Source: Chromobotia macracanthus (Eukaryota > Chordata > Actinopteri > Cypriniformes > Botiidae). Taken from it: a stretch of DNA of 64,000 bases. The stretch spans positions 9,114,501 to 9,178,500 of the forward strand of contig JAZGTH010000059.1 of NCBI GenBank assembly GCA_036877525.1. Direction: 5' to 3'. The notes beneath the pieces are model-generated. The model saw nothing but the letters and a program-made list of their open reading frames with translations. It did not search any database and was not told the origin of the DNA. Positions 49,603 to 60,070 of the stretch are shown here, in pieces. A program made the translations under genes and the position numbers. Positions within the stretch are counted from its first letter, which is position 1. Every line of letters starts with the position of its first letter.

Positions 49603-49881
49603 TTTAAAGATATAGTTCCAATGTGGAACTTCTGTCATGATTTACTCATTTGATTATTATATGATTTCGGTGAACCTGAAGTCATATTGTGCTTTTCATC
49701 TAGTCATTTTGGAGATTAATCAGTGAAGAGCACTGTAAACTGTCTTTGCATAAAAAGAGATGTGAAAATTCATATAAAAAACATTGCATTATATTGCATT
49801 GTATTGCATTATAACAATGTGAGCAAATGATTAGAAGTAAATGACGACAGACCTTTATTTCTGGGTGAACTGTCCCTTTAA
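49603..49881 (+). mobile_element. Palindromic TTAAAGGG family element, full length
   Basis: It begins TTTAAAGATATAGTTCC and ends TTTCTGGGTGAACTGTCCCT, TTAA, with the inner block CTTCTGTCATGATTTACTC. TTGCATTATATTGCATTGTA-type slippage is visible at about 49785-49812. This is the third copy of the family in the window (42.4, 48.0, 49.6 kb), with a fourth end fragment at 31.8 kb. Confidence 0.75.
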
Positions 49882-51247
49882 CATTTTCAGCTGATTATTC
49901 TTCCTCTAGAGTTCAACCTCTGAGCAAACCGCAGGATTACAGACAATGAAGCAGATTTATTGTGTGCAGAGTTTTGGAAATCTGTCTGCTCTCTGACATT
50001 CGAGTCTGAGCGTCACACACACTTGATCATTTGCAGCCTCACTCTCAGAATATTGCACTGTAAATGGTTGAATGGTAAAATGTCAGTGTCTCGTAAACGT
50101 GTCATTCCACGAAAAGTCCTTTTGTGTCCTTCATTAACATGTGTAAACTATTATTTAAACAATAAATAGCTCACACCAATTTTTATATGTTATGAAAAAT
50201 ACCAATAATAACACAAGTCCAGTATTTTTATTTTATTTTTAAATGTTGTTTTATTGACTTTTGGCCGATCTCATGCCCTACATTTCCAAATTCTCCACAA
50301 TAAAATTTTATAATACAATCATAATTTTATAATACAATAAAATCTGGTATTTTGTATTTATTCTGTCCATATGTTTTAGTAGACTTTAGTGTTCATAATT
50401 TTTTATGTTTTTCTTGAGATCGCACAATGCTATTCATTCGCCCTGAAGGGCATTCTTTTCTCTGACTGAATGTTTACGAAATATACCCTAAAAGTCACTG
50501 TTTCATGGAATGACCCACAACCTGATTTGTTGGAGAATTGTAACGAATCCAAATTCACTGGCCTGCTCTATCTGCCCTATAGCACTCACTAATTTACGTC
50601 CACTTTTTAACCACCCCGGCCCCTCCCCTAACTTCCCATGACCTTTCCCAAAAACCTGATCTCAGCAGCAGCCCAACCTCCATCTCTTCCCGTTATCCAG
50701 CCCATCCCGGGCTCTTCATTGTTCCAGCGCATGATGTAATGCTTAAACAAGCTCTCAACAAAAAAGTGATACAAGCCTCAACAAAGGGAACTAGATCTTT
50801 TGCATGCATAAAATCTTGATAGAAGAGCGTGTTTTAAAGTGCATGGACAGAGAGAGAGAGAGGGACAGAGCGTGTTAGAGCGAGCGAGAAAGCCACTTGT
50901 GTATCAATACTGATTACTGTGATAACTCACAGAGTAGCATAATAAGCTCTTAATTGGTCTCCCAATATTACACTACAATGTTACGGGAAAAGAATTTGAA
51001 ACACAGCGGAAGGCCAGTGAGGTTTAAACATTAACATGTACCTACTCACTCATTGTCTCATCCACACATGTATCCACCAATTGCCTCTGCTAGGTCATGG
51101 TTTATTTTTACCTCCACTCTCGGTAAGCGAGCAAGGAGCCTTCTAACTGATGTTTTGATGCTTTGGACAAAAACACAGCAATTTCTTGAAAATAAATTAC
51201 AATCACACAGACTCTGATGTCAGCTGGAGCCCATAAACCTGATGGCC
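49882..51247. other. Non-coding stretch with short tandem AT repeats
   Basis: AATTTTATAATACAAT occurs twice in tandem at about 50305-50340. An AG-rich tract with CGAGCGAG lies at 50850-50895. No gene is supported. Confidence 0.4.
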
Positions 51248-51365
51248 CTTGAGAAAGAAAGAATGTGAATGAGATCTCTTAATATCTTAATTGTTTCAGC
51301 TAGACAGCAACATGATTAAACAGACAGCAACTGGAGACTTCTGCAAGACACAGGCCTCGCAGTTT
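51248..51365 (+). repeat. Dispersed GAGATCTCTT...GACAGCAA unit, second copy
   Basis: ATGAGATCTCTTAATATCTT, TAATTGTTTCAGCTAGACAG and CAACTGGAGACTTCTGCAAG align in order with 15240-15345. Class unknown. Confidence 0.45.
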
Positions 51366-54300
51366 CAGAGGAGATCTCAATAATGGCTCCAACTATGTTT
51401 ACCTTTGCGGAGAACCCACAAATGTCCCGTGATATTTCAGTAAGATCTTTATTATTAAACCTATCAAAACAAAATTCTCTGAACTATGCTAGCCACAATT
51501 ATTTTATAGCTCTGTACACTTAATGTATGTTAACAACAGCTAACTAAAAGTTTATTTTTATTTCTCCTAGGGATGTTTAAAGGATCAGACAAAGCTGATC
51601 CTTTAATGAGACGTAACTGAAACATAACTTCATTGCATCTAAAAACTGATAACTCATACTGCACTCACTCATTTACTCCAATCAAATCCTCTCTAGCATG
51701 AGAGTGCCCCTCCTCCAATATCTCTGTAATTAACAAAACTCCCTATGCTGCAAGTGCTTGACGTTTCACCAGTTCTTGTTCTGGGACCTCATCACTTACA
51801 AATTAAGCACTGACTTAACTGATAGAAAACAGACCTAATGGCCTCCCAAGCAATTTCACCACAGCAGAACCCACAGGGGAATCTGGGAAACTCTAGAAAG
51901 CGTGAATGAATACAGAACTCTCCCTTTTGACAAAAAGGGGAACATGGAAGATGTTATAACGTAGAAGCTGTGGAAGAACTACCGGGGCCACTGCCTCAGG
52001 AGCCAGTAAGCTGTAAACATGTACATAATGCCTTTTGGATATAGTAGCTCTTGGCACAGATTTCAGCCGAGCAGAGTTGTTACTCCTAGACTTGTAAAAC
52101 CACTGTCTTGTTATTTTAAAAACACCCTCATCTAAAACACACTGCCCCTCAATGGCCCTACAAGTCCACCCCCATGTCCCATTGGGCCACTCGCTGGGAC
52201 CCATAAATCTGTAAGCACACTGAATTCTTTGGAAGGCCGTGTACTGTTACAGCCTCAGAAGGTGTTCTTCTGTGGCCTTGTGTAACATTTTGTTAAGTCT
52301 TTGCTGTGGTCTGTTTGCTGTGGTCTATCTGAAGTACGTTACTGTTGCTCTGACATAAGATGGGATGTCTGTGGGTGACGCCTCACATTGTAACACGTGG
52401 AGAAGAGACATTTACTCTCTTTTCATTCTTTGTTTTGATGTGTATACTGAACGGATTACTTTATAACCTTGTGGAATCCCTGCTGGTCAGCTGGAATAAT
52501 ATATTCCAGGCTACAGAAGGAAATAACAATATTAAATGTCCTTTCTTCCACAGTAAATTTAAAATCAGATGTATATTTAAGTAATAACTGTGACAGAATG
52601 ATATTATAAATAAGAAATCCTACCAATTTTAAATCAGTAAATGAATATGTTAAATAAATAAACCTGCTTACCTACCATAATGTGATAATACATTCTTCAT
52701 TAGACAATCTTATTGGACAACATTATAAAAAAAAACATCCTGGATGCTGATTGGCCAGCTGATGAATCTGCTTAATAAAATAAGTTTTTAACAAGCAACT
52801 ATTTAGCTATATTGTGAATACAGTCATGGCTGAAGGTGGCTCTAAGTGTGGCGCATCACGACAAGAGGGTATTTCTGCTCAAGGACAGAAATAAGAGGAA
52901 ATACTGGCATATGATAATGAGCGTTTCGCAGTGCGCAGCTAGCATTCAGTTCCAGCTGTAGGTGAAAGAGTAAGAGGGTTGTGTAGCAGGCAGGTAACCT
53001 CCCGCACACTGGCACCGCTGACTATAGCCACAGGCTTGTTTACATATAGTCCTTCACATGAACTCAGTCAGTTCAGCCTGACAAGAGACAAGCACACAAG
53101 TTCATGCCTGCCTTGAAAGAGAGCTATATATATGCTTGCAGCAAAGCTACACACTTTTCTTTGAGCTATACTGTCCCTGTTATTTAATATTCCTGACAGA
53201 GGTTTATTAATCACATCTTGTCTTGATCGAGTTGAGTTTGGATTCGGGCTTTAAATCTGGGTGTGTTTTCAGTAATTCATCTTGATGCCTCTGTGTTTGC
53301 GTGTGGTCAAACATAACAGGCGTCAAAACCGTTCAGGACTTTCCACCACTGACGTTCACAAACCAAACCTGCCAGCCAGCTGTATTCTCAGAATATACTG
53401 TACAGTACAGTAACACACCAGAACTGTGAATTAACTGGGAAGTCAAAACAAAACAAGCTGTCCTTGTGTCAGTGTGAACTGGGTGAGTCAGCCACACAGT
53501 TTTAGAGCTTCTGGATACATGTTCTTTACTCCAATTCTGCATTTGTTTTCTGTTTCCATTGAGCTGTTGAGATGAACATCATTCTGAGTAAAAACTGAAC
53601 TCAGTGAACTGTGTCACACACTGAACGTGCTGATTCAACAAGATTCAGAGCCAACTTTTAGTTCTCATATATACAGCAGGAACTCTTCATGGTCTGAGTA
53701 ACAGATTCAGAGCTCAAACACTGAGCACTGACGCCACACAATGAGAGACTCACAGTGTCATACAGTATAGAAAATACCCTTGTCTTTTCTTCATCTATCA
53801 ATGCTTCTAGAACTCTTGCTGAGACAGAAAACAGGAAAATTAGACTAGAGGAACGTGGGACTCTGTGTAGTGGCAGTGGCTTCAGCTAAAGCAGAAGGTC
53901 CAGTCTGGATGTCATCATAGTGGATCAGGACATGGTCACTGGCACACAGCAGAGAAAAGTGTGCCCAATGTTTCCGACGGACAGAAGGTCTAGGCAGGCC
54001 AAAGGAATGCATGTCTTTCTCTTTTTCAGTTCTGTCACTGCAGCCCTGCAACCCAAGCAGCAGTGCTTTATTTAATGCATATTTACAGTGACTAAGATCT
54101 GCACATAGCAAAAGCAATGAAGGACTCTGCCAAAGGAAAACATTTTTGCTAAGACTCTGTGCATGCAGATAGTGATTTGTTTAGAAAACCGTTTACCTGG
54201 AACGCAGTAAAAATCGACAAATCGACAAATAAACAGTCTTTGTCGAGTCTTTATCAAGCTACACCAGCCAATTGTTACTGGAAAAGTCACATTATCTTGG

Positions 54301-55604
54301 AAACAACTGAGCAACAAGAAACAAGGTCATGCTGCATCAATACGTAATTAAGTCATGAGCATCGCTAAGTTACTCTACAAAACTTCACTGGTGTTAATGA
54401 AACAAGCAGCATGATCGAAACAGCCACTTTTGCTTGGTTTCATGGTACCAACAGTTACCAGCAGTTACCAGCAGGCAGCAGGGATGCAAATCAATCGGCT
54501 AGACACAAGAAATGGCTCTGTCGCACAAGAGGGGAGTAGCTGAAGATTTCACCCCCATTAGTGTGATGAAGCCTTGTTCCGGGCAGAGGACAGCTGTCTT
54601 TGTGGGCCTGGCTTCCAGTCTGCGAGAACGCCCTCGGCTTGTGCGTTACCGGATGGGCAGTGAGAGTTTATACAAACATGCCCCTCCTCTGTGATGCCTC
54701 TTTGGCGGAAACTTTTATTATGATAGTATCATAAGCAAACATTAGGCTATAAAAAGGGTTTGACAATTAAATAAACATAAAAAAATTACCTTATTACTCA
54801 CTGGCTTTCACAGCGGACAAAGCAGAGGAGGGGTTTGCTAGAAAATGCGACCCACAAGAATTTCAATGGATGATGTCATGGTTAAGCTCTGAGAATAGCC
54901 GGAATCGCATTAAAATTTCATTAAAGAAGCCAGACGGTTTAGCTGTTGCCACACAGCCGAATACCTAATGCCACTTTCATGCACACAAAATAACAGCCTG
55001 AAATATCTCCTGAATGTCTTCTCATAGGGATGTTATAGGGAAGAACTTGATCTACTGCAGTAATATTATTACAGTGAAAAAGATCCACATCACCTTTTAA
55101 TGTATTTGTGGTCCTTCTCAATATAAAATTTTCAAGTTCACGTGAGCTTTTAAGAGCTCTGTTATATGTGGAGACATTTAAAGGAACAAAATATTGCGCT
55201 ATACAGAGCCACATTTCTCTGTATATATACATATCTGAAGTTACAAATTGCTAACTTACTGATAAAGTAATCTAACTATACCTATACCATCAACCTATAC
55301 CGTCGACCTATATTGTTGACCTACACTGTAGACATATATTGTAGACCTATACCATACACATACTGTATATCCAGTTAATTAGTCCGGTTTGTACTTATTG
55401 TATAGAACTTCCAAAGTGCTTATTGACTTTACAACAGGCAAACTGACAAGGTCTTTTTACTCATTCTGAGGTGAGTTTTTTCTTCTTTAGTCACACACTG
55501 GAAGTCTAACATGAAACAATCCAGCACAACAAGACTCCAGCTCCGTTCCATGTCAGTATCCTTTACTAACTGGATTTGTACAGCATTTGAATATTCAGCC
55601 GCAC
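51366..55604. other. Mainly non-coding stretch; possible exons not resolved
   Basis: Unique AT-rich sequence. Noted blocks: 51893-52204 (minus ORF, 103 codons); 53845-54035 (minus frame open after a GGGTTGCAG acceptor, but no donor found); 54530-54700 (GC/CpG-rich, plus ORF 60 codons); and a TATACC/GACCTATA-rich degenerate repeat at 55270-55370. None passes the test of acceptor, frame and donor together. Confidence 0.3.
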
Positions 55605-55742
55605 CGGTCCAGAGGAAGATACTTTAATCCCTCTACTTTGTTTCTGGGACTCGGGTTCATGGGAAGAGGGCAGTGCCAGAGGAGAACTGGCCCGGAAACA
55701 TGACTCCCCTCTGCTCTGCTCCTCTAACTTCCCATAATGCAC
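55605..55742 (-). CDS. Candidate internal exon, product unknown
   Basis: On the minus strand AG at 55743-55744 (GTGTACTCAG) precedes 46 open codons starting VHYGKLEEQSRGESC, ending CCG|GTGCGG (donor at 55603-55604). The exon is phase 0 at both ends, so it would join in frame to the candidate first exon at 57430-57483. The pyrimidine tract is poor and the donor is weak. The Ser-rich peptide has no recognisable domain. The stretch CATTATGGGAAG at its start is a common vertebrate string. Confidence 0.2.
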
Positions 55743-57099
55743 CTGAGTACACGACTTACACTCGATGCTCACACTGAATCTGGAATATTGTATTCAATGT
55801 ATACTGACATCATAACAGCTGTTCAGGCTATGAACAGGCCTTCAAACAATCTATCCGTTCTGCTCTCAAAATGCTCTGATTATTTCCTATCCCGTCTCTC
55901 TTTGGCTCTGTTCCAGATCCCAGCGTGCTACCTTGCTGTGCATCCTAACTGAAATCAAACCTCATAAGTAACCATCTGGAATGCCCTTTATAGACAGCAA
56001 CTCATAATACGAGAAGTCACTCGTGTCCCTTACAAGGCAAGTAAAGTTCACCTGATGGTCATCTTGGGCAGTGTGTCACCCTGGGCAGCTGTTTTCTAAG
56101 AATACGAAGAAGTTCCCTTGTGTTAGAATAGAAAAACAAAAATCTCTTCATGGCAAGATTATGTTTCCATAACATATGCTTAATAAACAGTAAAATCTGA
56201 CAATGATAAATTTTGCTTCTTTAGCTCAAAAAGGTATCAAAAGTATCAAAGTATCAAAATACATACAAATACAAACTGATAATACAACACTTTTTAGGAC
56301 AGCCTTTGCATTGTCACCCTAACATGATGTCTATGTAGGCAGCTCACTAGGTTTTGGAACAGCTCCTTTTTCTTTTCTGTTTTTACAGTGGCAAAGATAA
56401 TGAAGAACAGCCCAAAGCCCTAGGAACAGTTCATTAGTGACCTTCATTTCACAATGGTGCGTCACAACTTCTGGTACTCTTTATTAAACAAGCAATAATA
56501 ATCCTTTCACTCCACTGTACATCACATAATGCTTGTGTTTAGATCTTACTGCATATATAGGCTGTTCATTCTAAATATCACTCTAAATATCCAAATATCT
56601 TTTTTTGGCAACGTTTTAAATTTAAGCGTTTGGAGCAGAAGTCTCCGTTCATATAAAAGTGTGATATTAGGAACGCTAGCTGGGCCTCTGTGTGCTGATG
56701 GCTGCACAGCATTACACAGGCGTTTATGGGCCTGAAAATAACGATTCTACCAAGTGTCCCCTGGTTAATAACTAACCATGACCATCCATAATTTAATGCA
56801 GTATCTGCTGAACAAAAAGACAGCAACAGGTCCGGCCAAACTGAAAGACGAATCGAAAGAATATCGAAAAGCAATTAAAAGCACTGGGCCCGGTCACCTG
56901 GGGCCAAACACAATGGCTTTGCTCCAATACTTAGTGAACTTCTCTGTTATCTACCACCTATACAGAGCAACTTGTAAGGTACCATCCAAGTCAAAACATA
57001 ATCTCATAAGGGCCTGATCACATAGACAGCACCAGTAATCACAGTTAAAGGTTTGAGCACACTGATCTCAGTACAGTACAGCAGCGTTACAGAACAACA
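55743..57099. other. Non-coding stretch with a repeat fragment at 56287-56373
   Basis: 56287-56373 (TTTTTAGGACAGCCTTTGC, CATGATGTCTATGTAGGCAG, TCACTAGGTTTTGGAACAG) is related to 28440-28492 and, inverted, to 47457-47516. The rest is unassigned and would be intronic if the first-exon call is right. Confidence 0.4.
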
Positions 57100-57114
57100 A
57101 GCCTTCGCCTACTG

Positions 57115-57128
57115 GTTGCCATAGCGAC
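57115..57128 (+). promoter_or_regulatory. RFX X-box-like motif
   Basis: GTTGCCATAGCGAC fits the RFX X-box pattern GTTRCC-NN-RGYAAC with one mismatch in the second half-site. X-boxes are typical of promoters of ciliary genes bound by RFX factors. It lies about 300 bp downstream of the candidate first exon's donor on the minus strand, within the CpG-rich segment. A single 14-mer is weak evidence on its own. Confidence 0.4.
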
Positions 57129-57429
57129 AGAGGAGGCGGTCTTCCGGAGGGCGTTCAATAGCACGAATACGGTCTTCAATCCACATAATAAACTATAATT
57201 ATAATAATTTCATAATAAAAGCACCGAAACACAACACACCCGAACTCACGCCTTTAAACGGGCTAGTGTGGAGAAATTAAACATTTCACAACACTTTCCA
57301 GTAAAACCACTGCCGATATTAATCTAAATCTTAATCTTGATGGTCAGTTATGGTGTCACATCTCCACAGGACTGGACGTATTCACATTAGTTCACACACC
57401 GGATCAGTCCGGTACTGCTTCAGTCTTAC

Positions 57430-57483
57430 CGGCTTCACTGCAGATTTCACGTCCTCGATGTCTTCACTGCCGGTCAATCCCAT
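57430..57483 (-). CDS. Candidate first coding exon, product unknown
   Basis: On the minus strand an ATG at 57481-57483, directly preceded by an in-frame TGA, opens 18 codons (MGLTGSEDIEDVKSAVKP). They end at a consensus splice donor (CCG|GTAAGACTG, GT at 57428-57429), phase 0. The setting is the only CpG-rich stretch of the window, as expected for a first exon. The start context is only fair (T at -3, G at +4). I do not recognise the peptide. An acidic, soluble N-terminus is all that can be said. Downstream exons would lie below 57.4 kb; possible ones are 55605-55742 and 1373-1628, both uncertain. The exon could also be non-coding 5' UTR. Confidence 0.42.
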
Positions 57484-57540
57484 TCACTCTAACAGCGCCG
57501 TAATTCCCCTATAGAAACACCACGCGCGCTCTAAGCGTTC

Positions 57541-57592
57541 TAGCGCCCGTTTTTTCTGATTGTTGGTAAACCAGCGTCGTTACTAATAAACT
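57541..57592 (+). repeat. Left copy of a direct repeat flanking TATC block 1
   Basis: TAGCGCCCGTTTTTTCTGA, then TTGTTGGTAAACCAGCGTCG and TTACTAATAAAC, resembles 57762-57812 (TAGCGAACGTTTCTGTTCGA, TTGTTGGTAAAAGTCGTTC, ATTAATATC). The two copies lie about 220 bp apart on either side of the first TATC block. Confidence 0.8.
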
Positions 57593-57601
57593 TGAATAAT
57601 G

Positions 57602-57620
57602 TCTTCTATCTATCTATCTG

Positions 57621-57655
<35 letters not shown>

Positions 57656-57755
57656 GTATCTATCTATCTGTCTGTTTCTATATAAACTACTATCTATCTG
57701 TTTTTATCTATCTTTGTCTTCTATCTATCTACTACTATCTATCTATCTATCTATT
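57602..57755 (+). repeat. TATC microsatellite, block 1 (interrupted)
   Basis: CTAT repeats interrupted by CTGT, TTTCTATATAAACTA and TTTTTATC variants. Confidence 0.97.
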
Positions 57756-57761
57756 ATCGTT

Positions 57762-57812
57762 TAGCGAACGTTTCTGTTCGATTGTTGGTAAAAGTCGTTC
57801 ATTAATATCTAA
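57762..57812 (+). repeat. Right copy of the direct repeat
   Basis: A diverged copy of 57541-57592, followed by GCACGAAAAATCCTGCAAG before the second TATC block. The arrangement implies duplication of a unit of promoter-flank sequence plus TATC repeats. Confidence 0.8.
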
Positions 57813-57838
57813 CGCACGAAAAATCCTGCAAGAGGTAC

Positions 57839-57839
<1 letters not shown>

Positions 57840-57902
<63 letters not shown>

Positions 57903-57910
57903 GTTTGTTG

Positions 57911-57956
<46 letters not shown>

Positions 57957-58029
57957 GTCTGTTTGTTATCTATCTATCTATCTATCTATCTATCTGTTTG
58001 TTATCTATCTATCTATCTATCTATCTGTT

Positions 58030-58065
<36 letters not shown>

Positions 58066-58101
58066 GTTATCTATCTGTCTATCTATCTATTTATTATTTA
58101 T

Positions 58102-58135
<34 letters not shown>

Positions 58136-58200
58136 GTTTATTATCTATCTATTTATCTATCTATCTGTTTATTATCTATCTATCTGTCTATCTATCTATT

Positions 58201-58268
<68 letters not shown>

Positions 58269-58332
58269 GTTTATTATCTATCTATCATCTATCTATCTAT
58301 CTATCTATCATATCTATCATTTATTTATTATT
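57840..58332 (+). repeat. TATC microsatellite, block 2 (about 490 bp)
   Basis: More than 100 CTAT units. Regular CTGT and CTGTTTGTTATC/CTGTTTATTATC interruptions recur and define a higher-order pattern of variable period. It grades into a TTTA/ATTT-rich tail to about 58390. The long SIYL-repeat open frames across it come from the 4-bp period and are not proteins. Confidence 0.98.
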
Positions 58333-58377
58333 TATCTATTTATTTATTTATTATTTAATTAATTAAATATTAATTAT

Positions 58378-58383
58378 TTTATT
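58378..58383 (-). promoter_or_regulatory. Possible poly(A) signal for the minus-strand gene
   Basis: TTTATT on the plus strand gives AATAAA on the minus strand about 80 nt after the stop at 58466. Because it sits in a TTTA-rich tract, its significance is limited. Confidence 0.3.
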
Positions 58384-58465
58384 TATTTATCTCTGTTAGA
58401 TATCGTCATGTGTGCGGTCCACTGTATCTGACCGATGCATTCACAGCAGCTCTGAATGTGTTGAA

Positions 58466-58856
58466 TTATAAGGGGTCTGATTGATCGTATTTGTGCTGTT
58501 GAACAAAGGAAGCCTGTGGCATCACTTCATCGCTCCTCTTCCTCACTGTGTGTGCTGTTGAGGAGAAGCCGCTGTCGTTACAGTCATCGTTTGCAGGGTA
58601 GATGTCTGGATGTGATCCGGTCCGTGTGAAACCAGCGTACAGGCTTACAGAGCTCTGTGCCAGGTCTATTGTTGTGTAGCGTGGAAGGACGAGGGGTAAT
58701 GCGGAACAAAAGACTGCCTTCTTTCTCAGGCCCGCAGCCATGAGCTCCTGGCAGGATACTGTATCTGTCAGGGTGAAATCAAGGTGGCTTCGCTGTAGAC
58801 GCCTCATGGAGACACCTATGAATTTTGTCTCTTTCCATAAACTGTAACGATCTGAA
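58466..58856 (-). CDS. Candidate 3'-terminal coding exon, product unknown
   Basis: Minus-strand frame open for about 129 codons from an acceptor (GATCTTCAG, AG at 58857-58858) to TAA at 58466-58468. Using this acceptor, the exon begins with the last two bases of a codon. That fits the upstream candidate exon at 59600-59722, which ends one base into a codon. The translation runs RYSLWKETKFIGVSMRRL, then QRSHLDFTLTDTVSCQEL, a hydrophobic-basic middle (LRKKAVFCSALPLVLPRY), and a polar C-terminus ending QQHKYDQSDPL. Third-codon-position GC and varied codon use look more like coding than the AT-rich ORFs elsewhere. There is no membrane segment, zinc site or known domain. I do not recognise the family. 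Chance cannot be excluded. Confidence 0.48.
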
Positions 58857-59599
58857 GATCAATGAAGCAGATTCTCCAGATTCTAACTGGATGAACCGCA
58901 TTCAAAGCAGTTGTAAAATGCACATAAACGTACACCTGTAGCCACACAATATAGTTGATGTTTGACAGAACATGAATTCACGCAGAGGGACTGTTTAATC
59001 TGATTGTTAATATAAGTAAAGGCAAATACTGATTGTACTGTTCTGTTTATAAAATGCACCTAAGGATGAAATCTGTGTGTTACAAAGATTTTGTAACCTT
59101 TTCTGCCTAAGAATACGTCTTACCTGTAGTATTGCTTATATTAATAAACAGCTCTGGTCACTACAATGTTGCAGCTTTGATACAGTCCATAATGCCACAA
59201 TGTAGTAACAGCTCTAACACACTATCACTGGACAGCACCTTTAGCTGCTCATTAGTTTTGTTGCATAGCAATGTTTTATGATGATAGGGACAATATTCAA
59301 GGTTCCCATGCTTTAAGACCAATTAACTTCCATGATTTTTCAATAACTTTTCTGGTCCCTTTGAGTAACGGATAAGGAAATAATTGAATATACTCGTAAA
59401 GACTATATGAGATATATTAGAGCTGCGTATAACTAGATCCATGCATATCATAGAAGATGTATTTGTGAAACTGAATTAGGCCTGGAAATCACATTAATTC
59501 CTCAAAATTACCTCCAAAACATGTCCAGCATGTACATCAGCAAGCAAAAAGGATGTTGCTAAGTAACTTCTCTCCACTGTGGACATAACTTACACTTAC
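58857..59599. other. Probable last intron
   Basis: AT-rich sequence between two candidate minus-strand exons, with GTAAGT at its 5' side (GT at 59598-59599) and CTTCAG at its 3' side. No repeat was recognised within it. Confidence 0.35.
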
Positions 59600-59722
59600 T
59601 CAGTGTCAGTGTGTCTTTCAAAAAGACTGATGACATAGAAGCTGATGATAGAAACAGCTCTGGGCAAAAAGTCTCAGTGGAAATACAGCATGTATTTGAC
59701 AGATGACCTCCGCTCTGCCAGC
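59600..59722 (-). CDS. Candidate internal exon, product unknown
   Basis: On the minus strand the acceptor TTAACACATCAG (AG at 59723-59724) has a T-rich upstream tract. The donor is CTGA|GTAAGTG (GT at 59598-59599), a near-perfect consensus. The only open frame reads WQSGGHLSNTCCISTETF, then CPELFLSSASMSSVFLKD and TLTL, and ends one base into a codon. That base joins in phase to the exon at 58466-58856. An alternative acceptor eight bases further in (GGCTGGCAG, AG at 59715-59716) would make the 5' side phase 0 and match the exon at 59912-60043. Ser/Thr/Cys-rich; no domain recognised. Confidence 0.42.
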
Positions 59723-59911
59723 CTGATGTGTTAAGATAATAAAAACACACAGTCGTATGTCTGCCACAGACAACTGGGGCTGAGCGATATGACAGTATTT
59801 ATCATGGAAATGTGTCAATTGACAGACATTTGCTATACTGCTTATACTACAGTACATATTGTAGTGATTTATATAATATATATGAGGTCATACCAAATAA
59901 ATACATTTTAC

Positions 59912-60043
59912 CAGGTGAAATGACTTGTACACATCCCTGCTGAGTGTGTAGGGACCAGTGCTCCAATACACTGACAGCATAGACCTCTCATCTCTTGTTA
60001 TTGTGCCACATAGCTGCTCTTGGTCCTTCCTGGTCCTGCTTGC
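59912..60043 (-). CDS. Candidate internal exon, product unknown
   Basis: On the minus strand 44 open codons lie between AG at 60044-60045 and a donor CTG|GTAAAA (GT at 59910-59911), phase 0 on both sides. The other two frames are closed. The translation is ASRTRKDQEQLCGTITRD, then ERSMLSVYWSTGPYTLSR and DVYKSFHL. A better pyrimidine tract (TTTAGTTTACTTTCAG) ends 14 bases upstream; using it adds 14 bases in the same frame but changes the incoming phase. A TIR element begins about 25 bp further upstream at 60071. The donor is only moderate. Product not recognised. Confidence 0.35.
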
Positions 60044-60070
60044 CTGTCTAAGCCTGTCTGAAAGTAAACT

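Larger units (their letters stand above)
57100..57590 (-). promoter_or_regulatory. CpG-rich promoter-like segment
   Basis: CpG density rises sharply here compared with the CpG-poor window: GCGACAGAGGAGGCGG, TCTTCCGGAGGGCG, AGCGCCGTAATTC and CCACGCGCGCTC. It is repeat-free except for its right edge, which is duplicated across the TATC microsatellite. It covers the candidate first exon at 57430-57483. A minus-strand start site would lie above 57483, probably around 57500-57560. No TATA box is obvious, as is typical for CpG promoters. Direction is inferred from the donor site only. Confidence 0.5.

Noticed and set aside
51975..52020. Possible plus-strand micro-exon ending CCA|GTAAGC with an AVEELPGPLPQEP frame
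   Set aside because: Only about 43 nt, with a poor acceptor and no neighbouring exons in phase; easily a chance donor.
53845..54035. Minus-strand frame after a GGGTTGCAG acceptor (GCSDRTEKEKDMHSFG...)
   Set aside because: No acceptable donor before the stop and no poly(A) signal identified; phase links to other candidates could not be made.
57592..58366. Open frames of 131-256 codons rich in SIYL repeats
   Set aside because: A 4-bp repeat without stops is open in all three frames of that strand; the peptides are artefacts of the TATC array.
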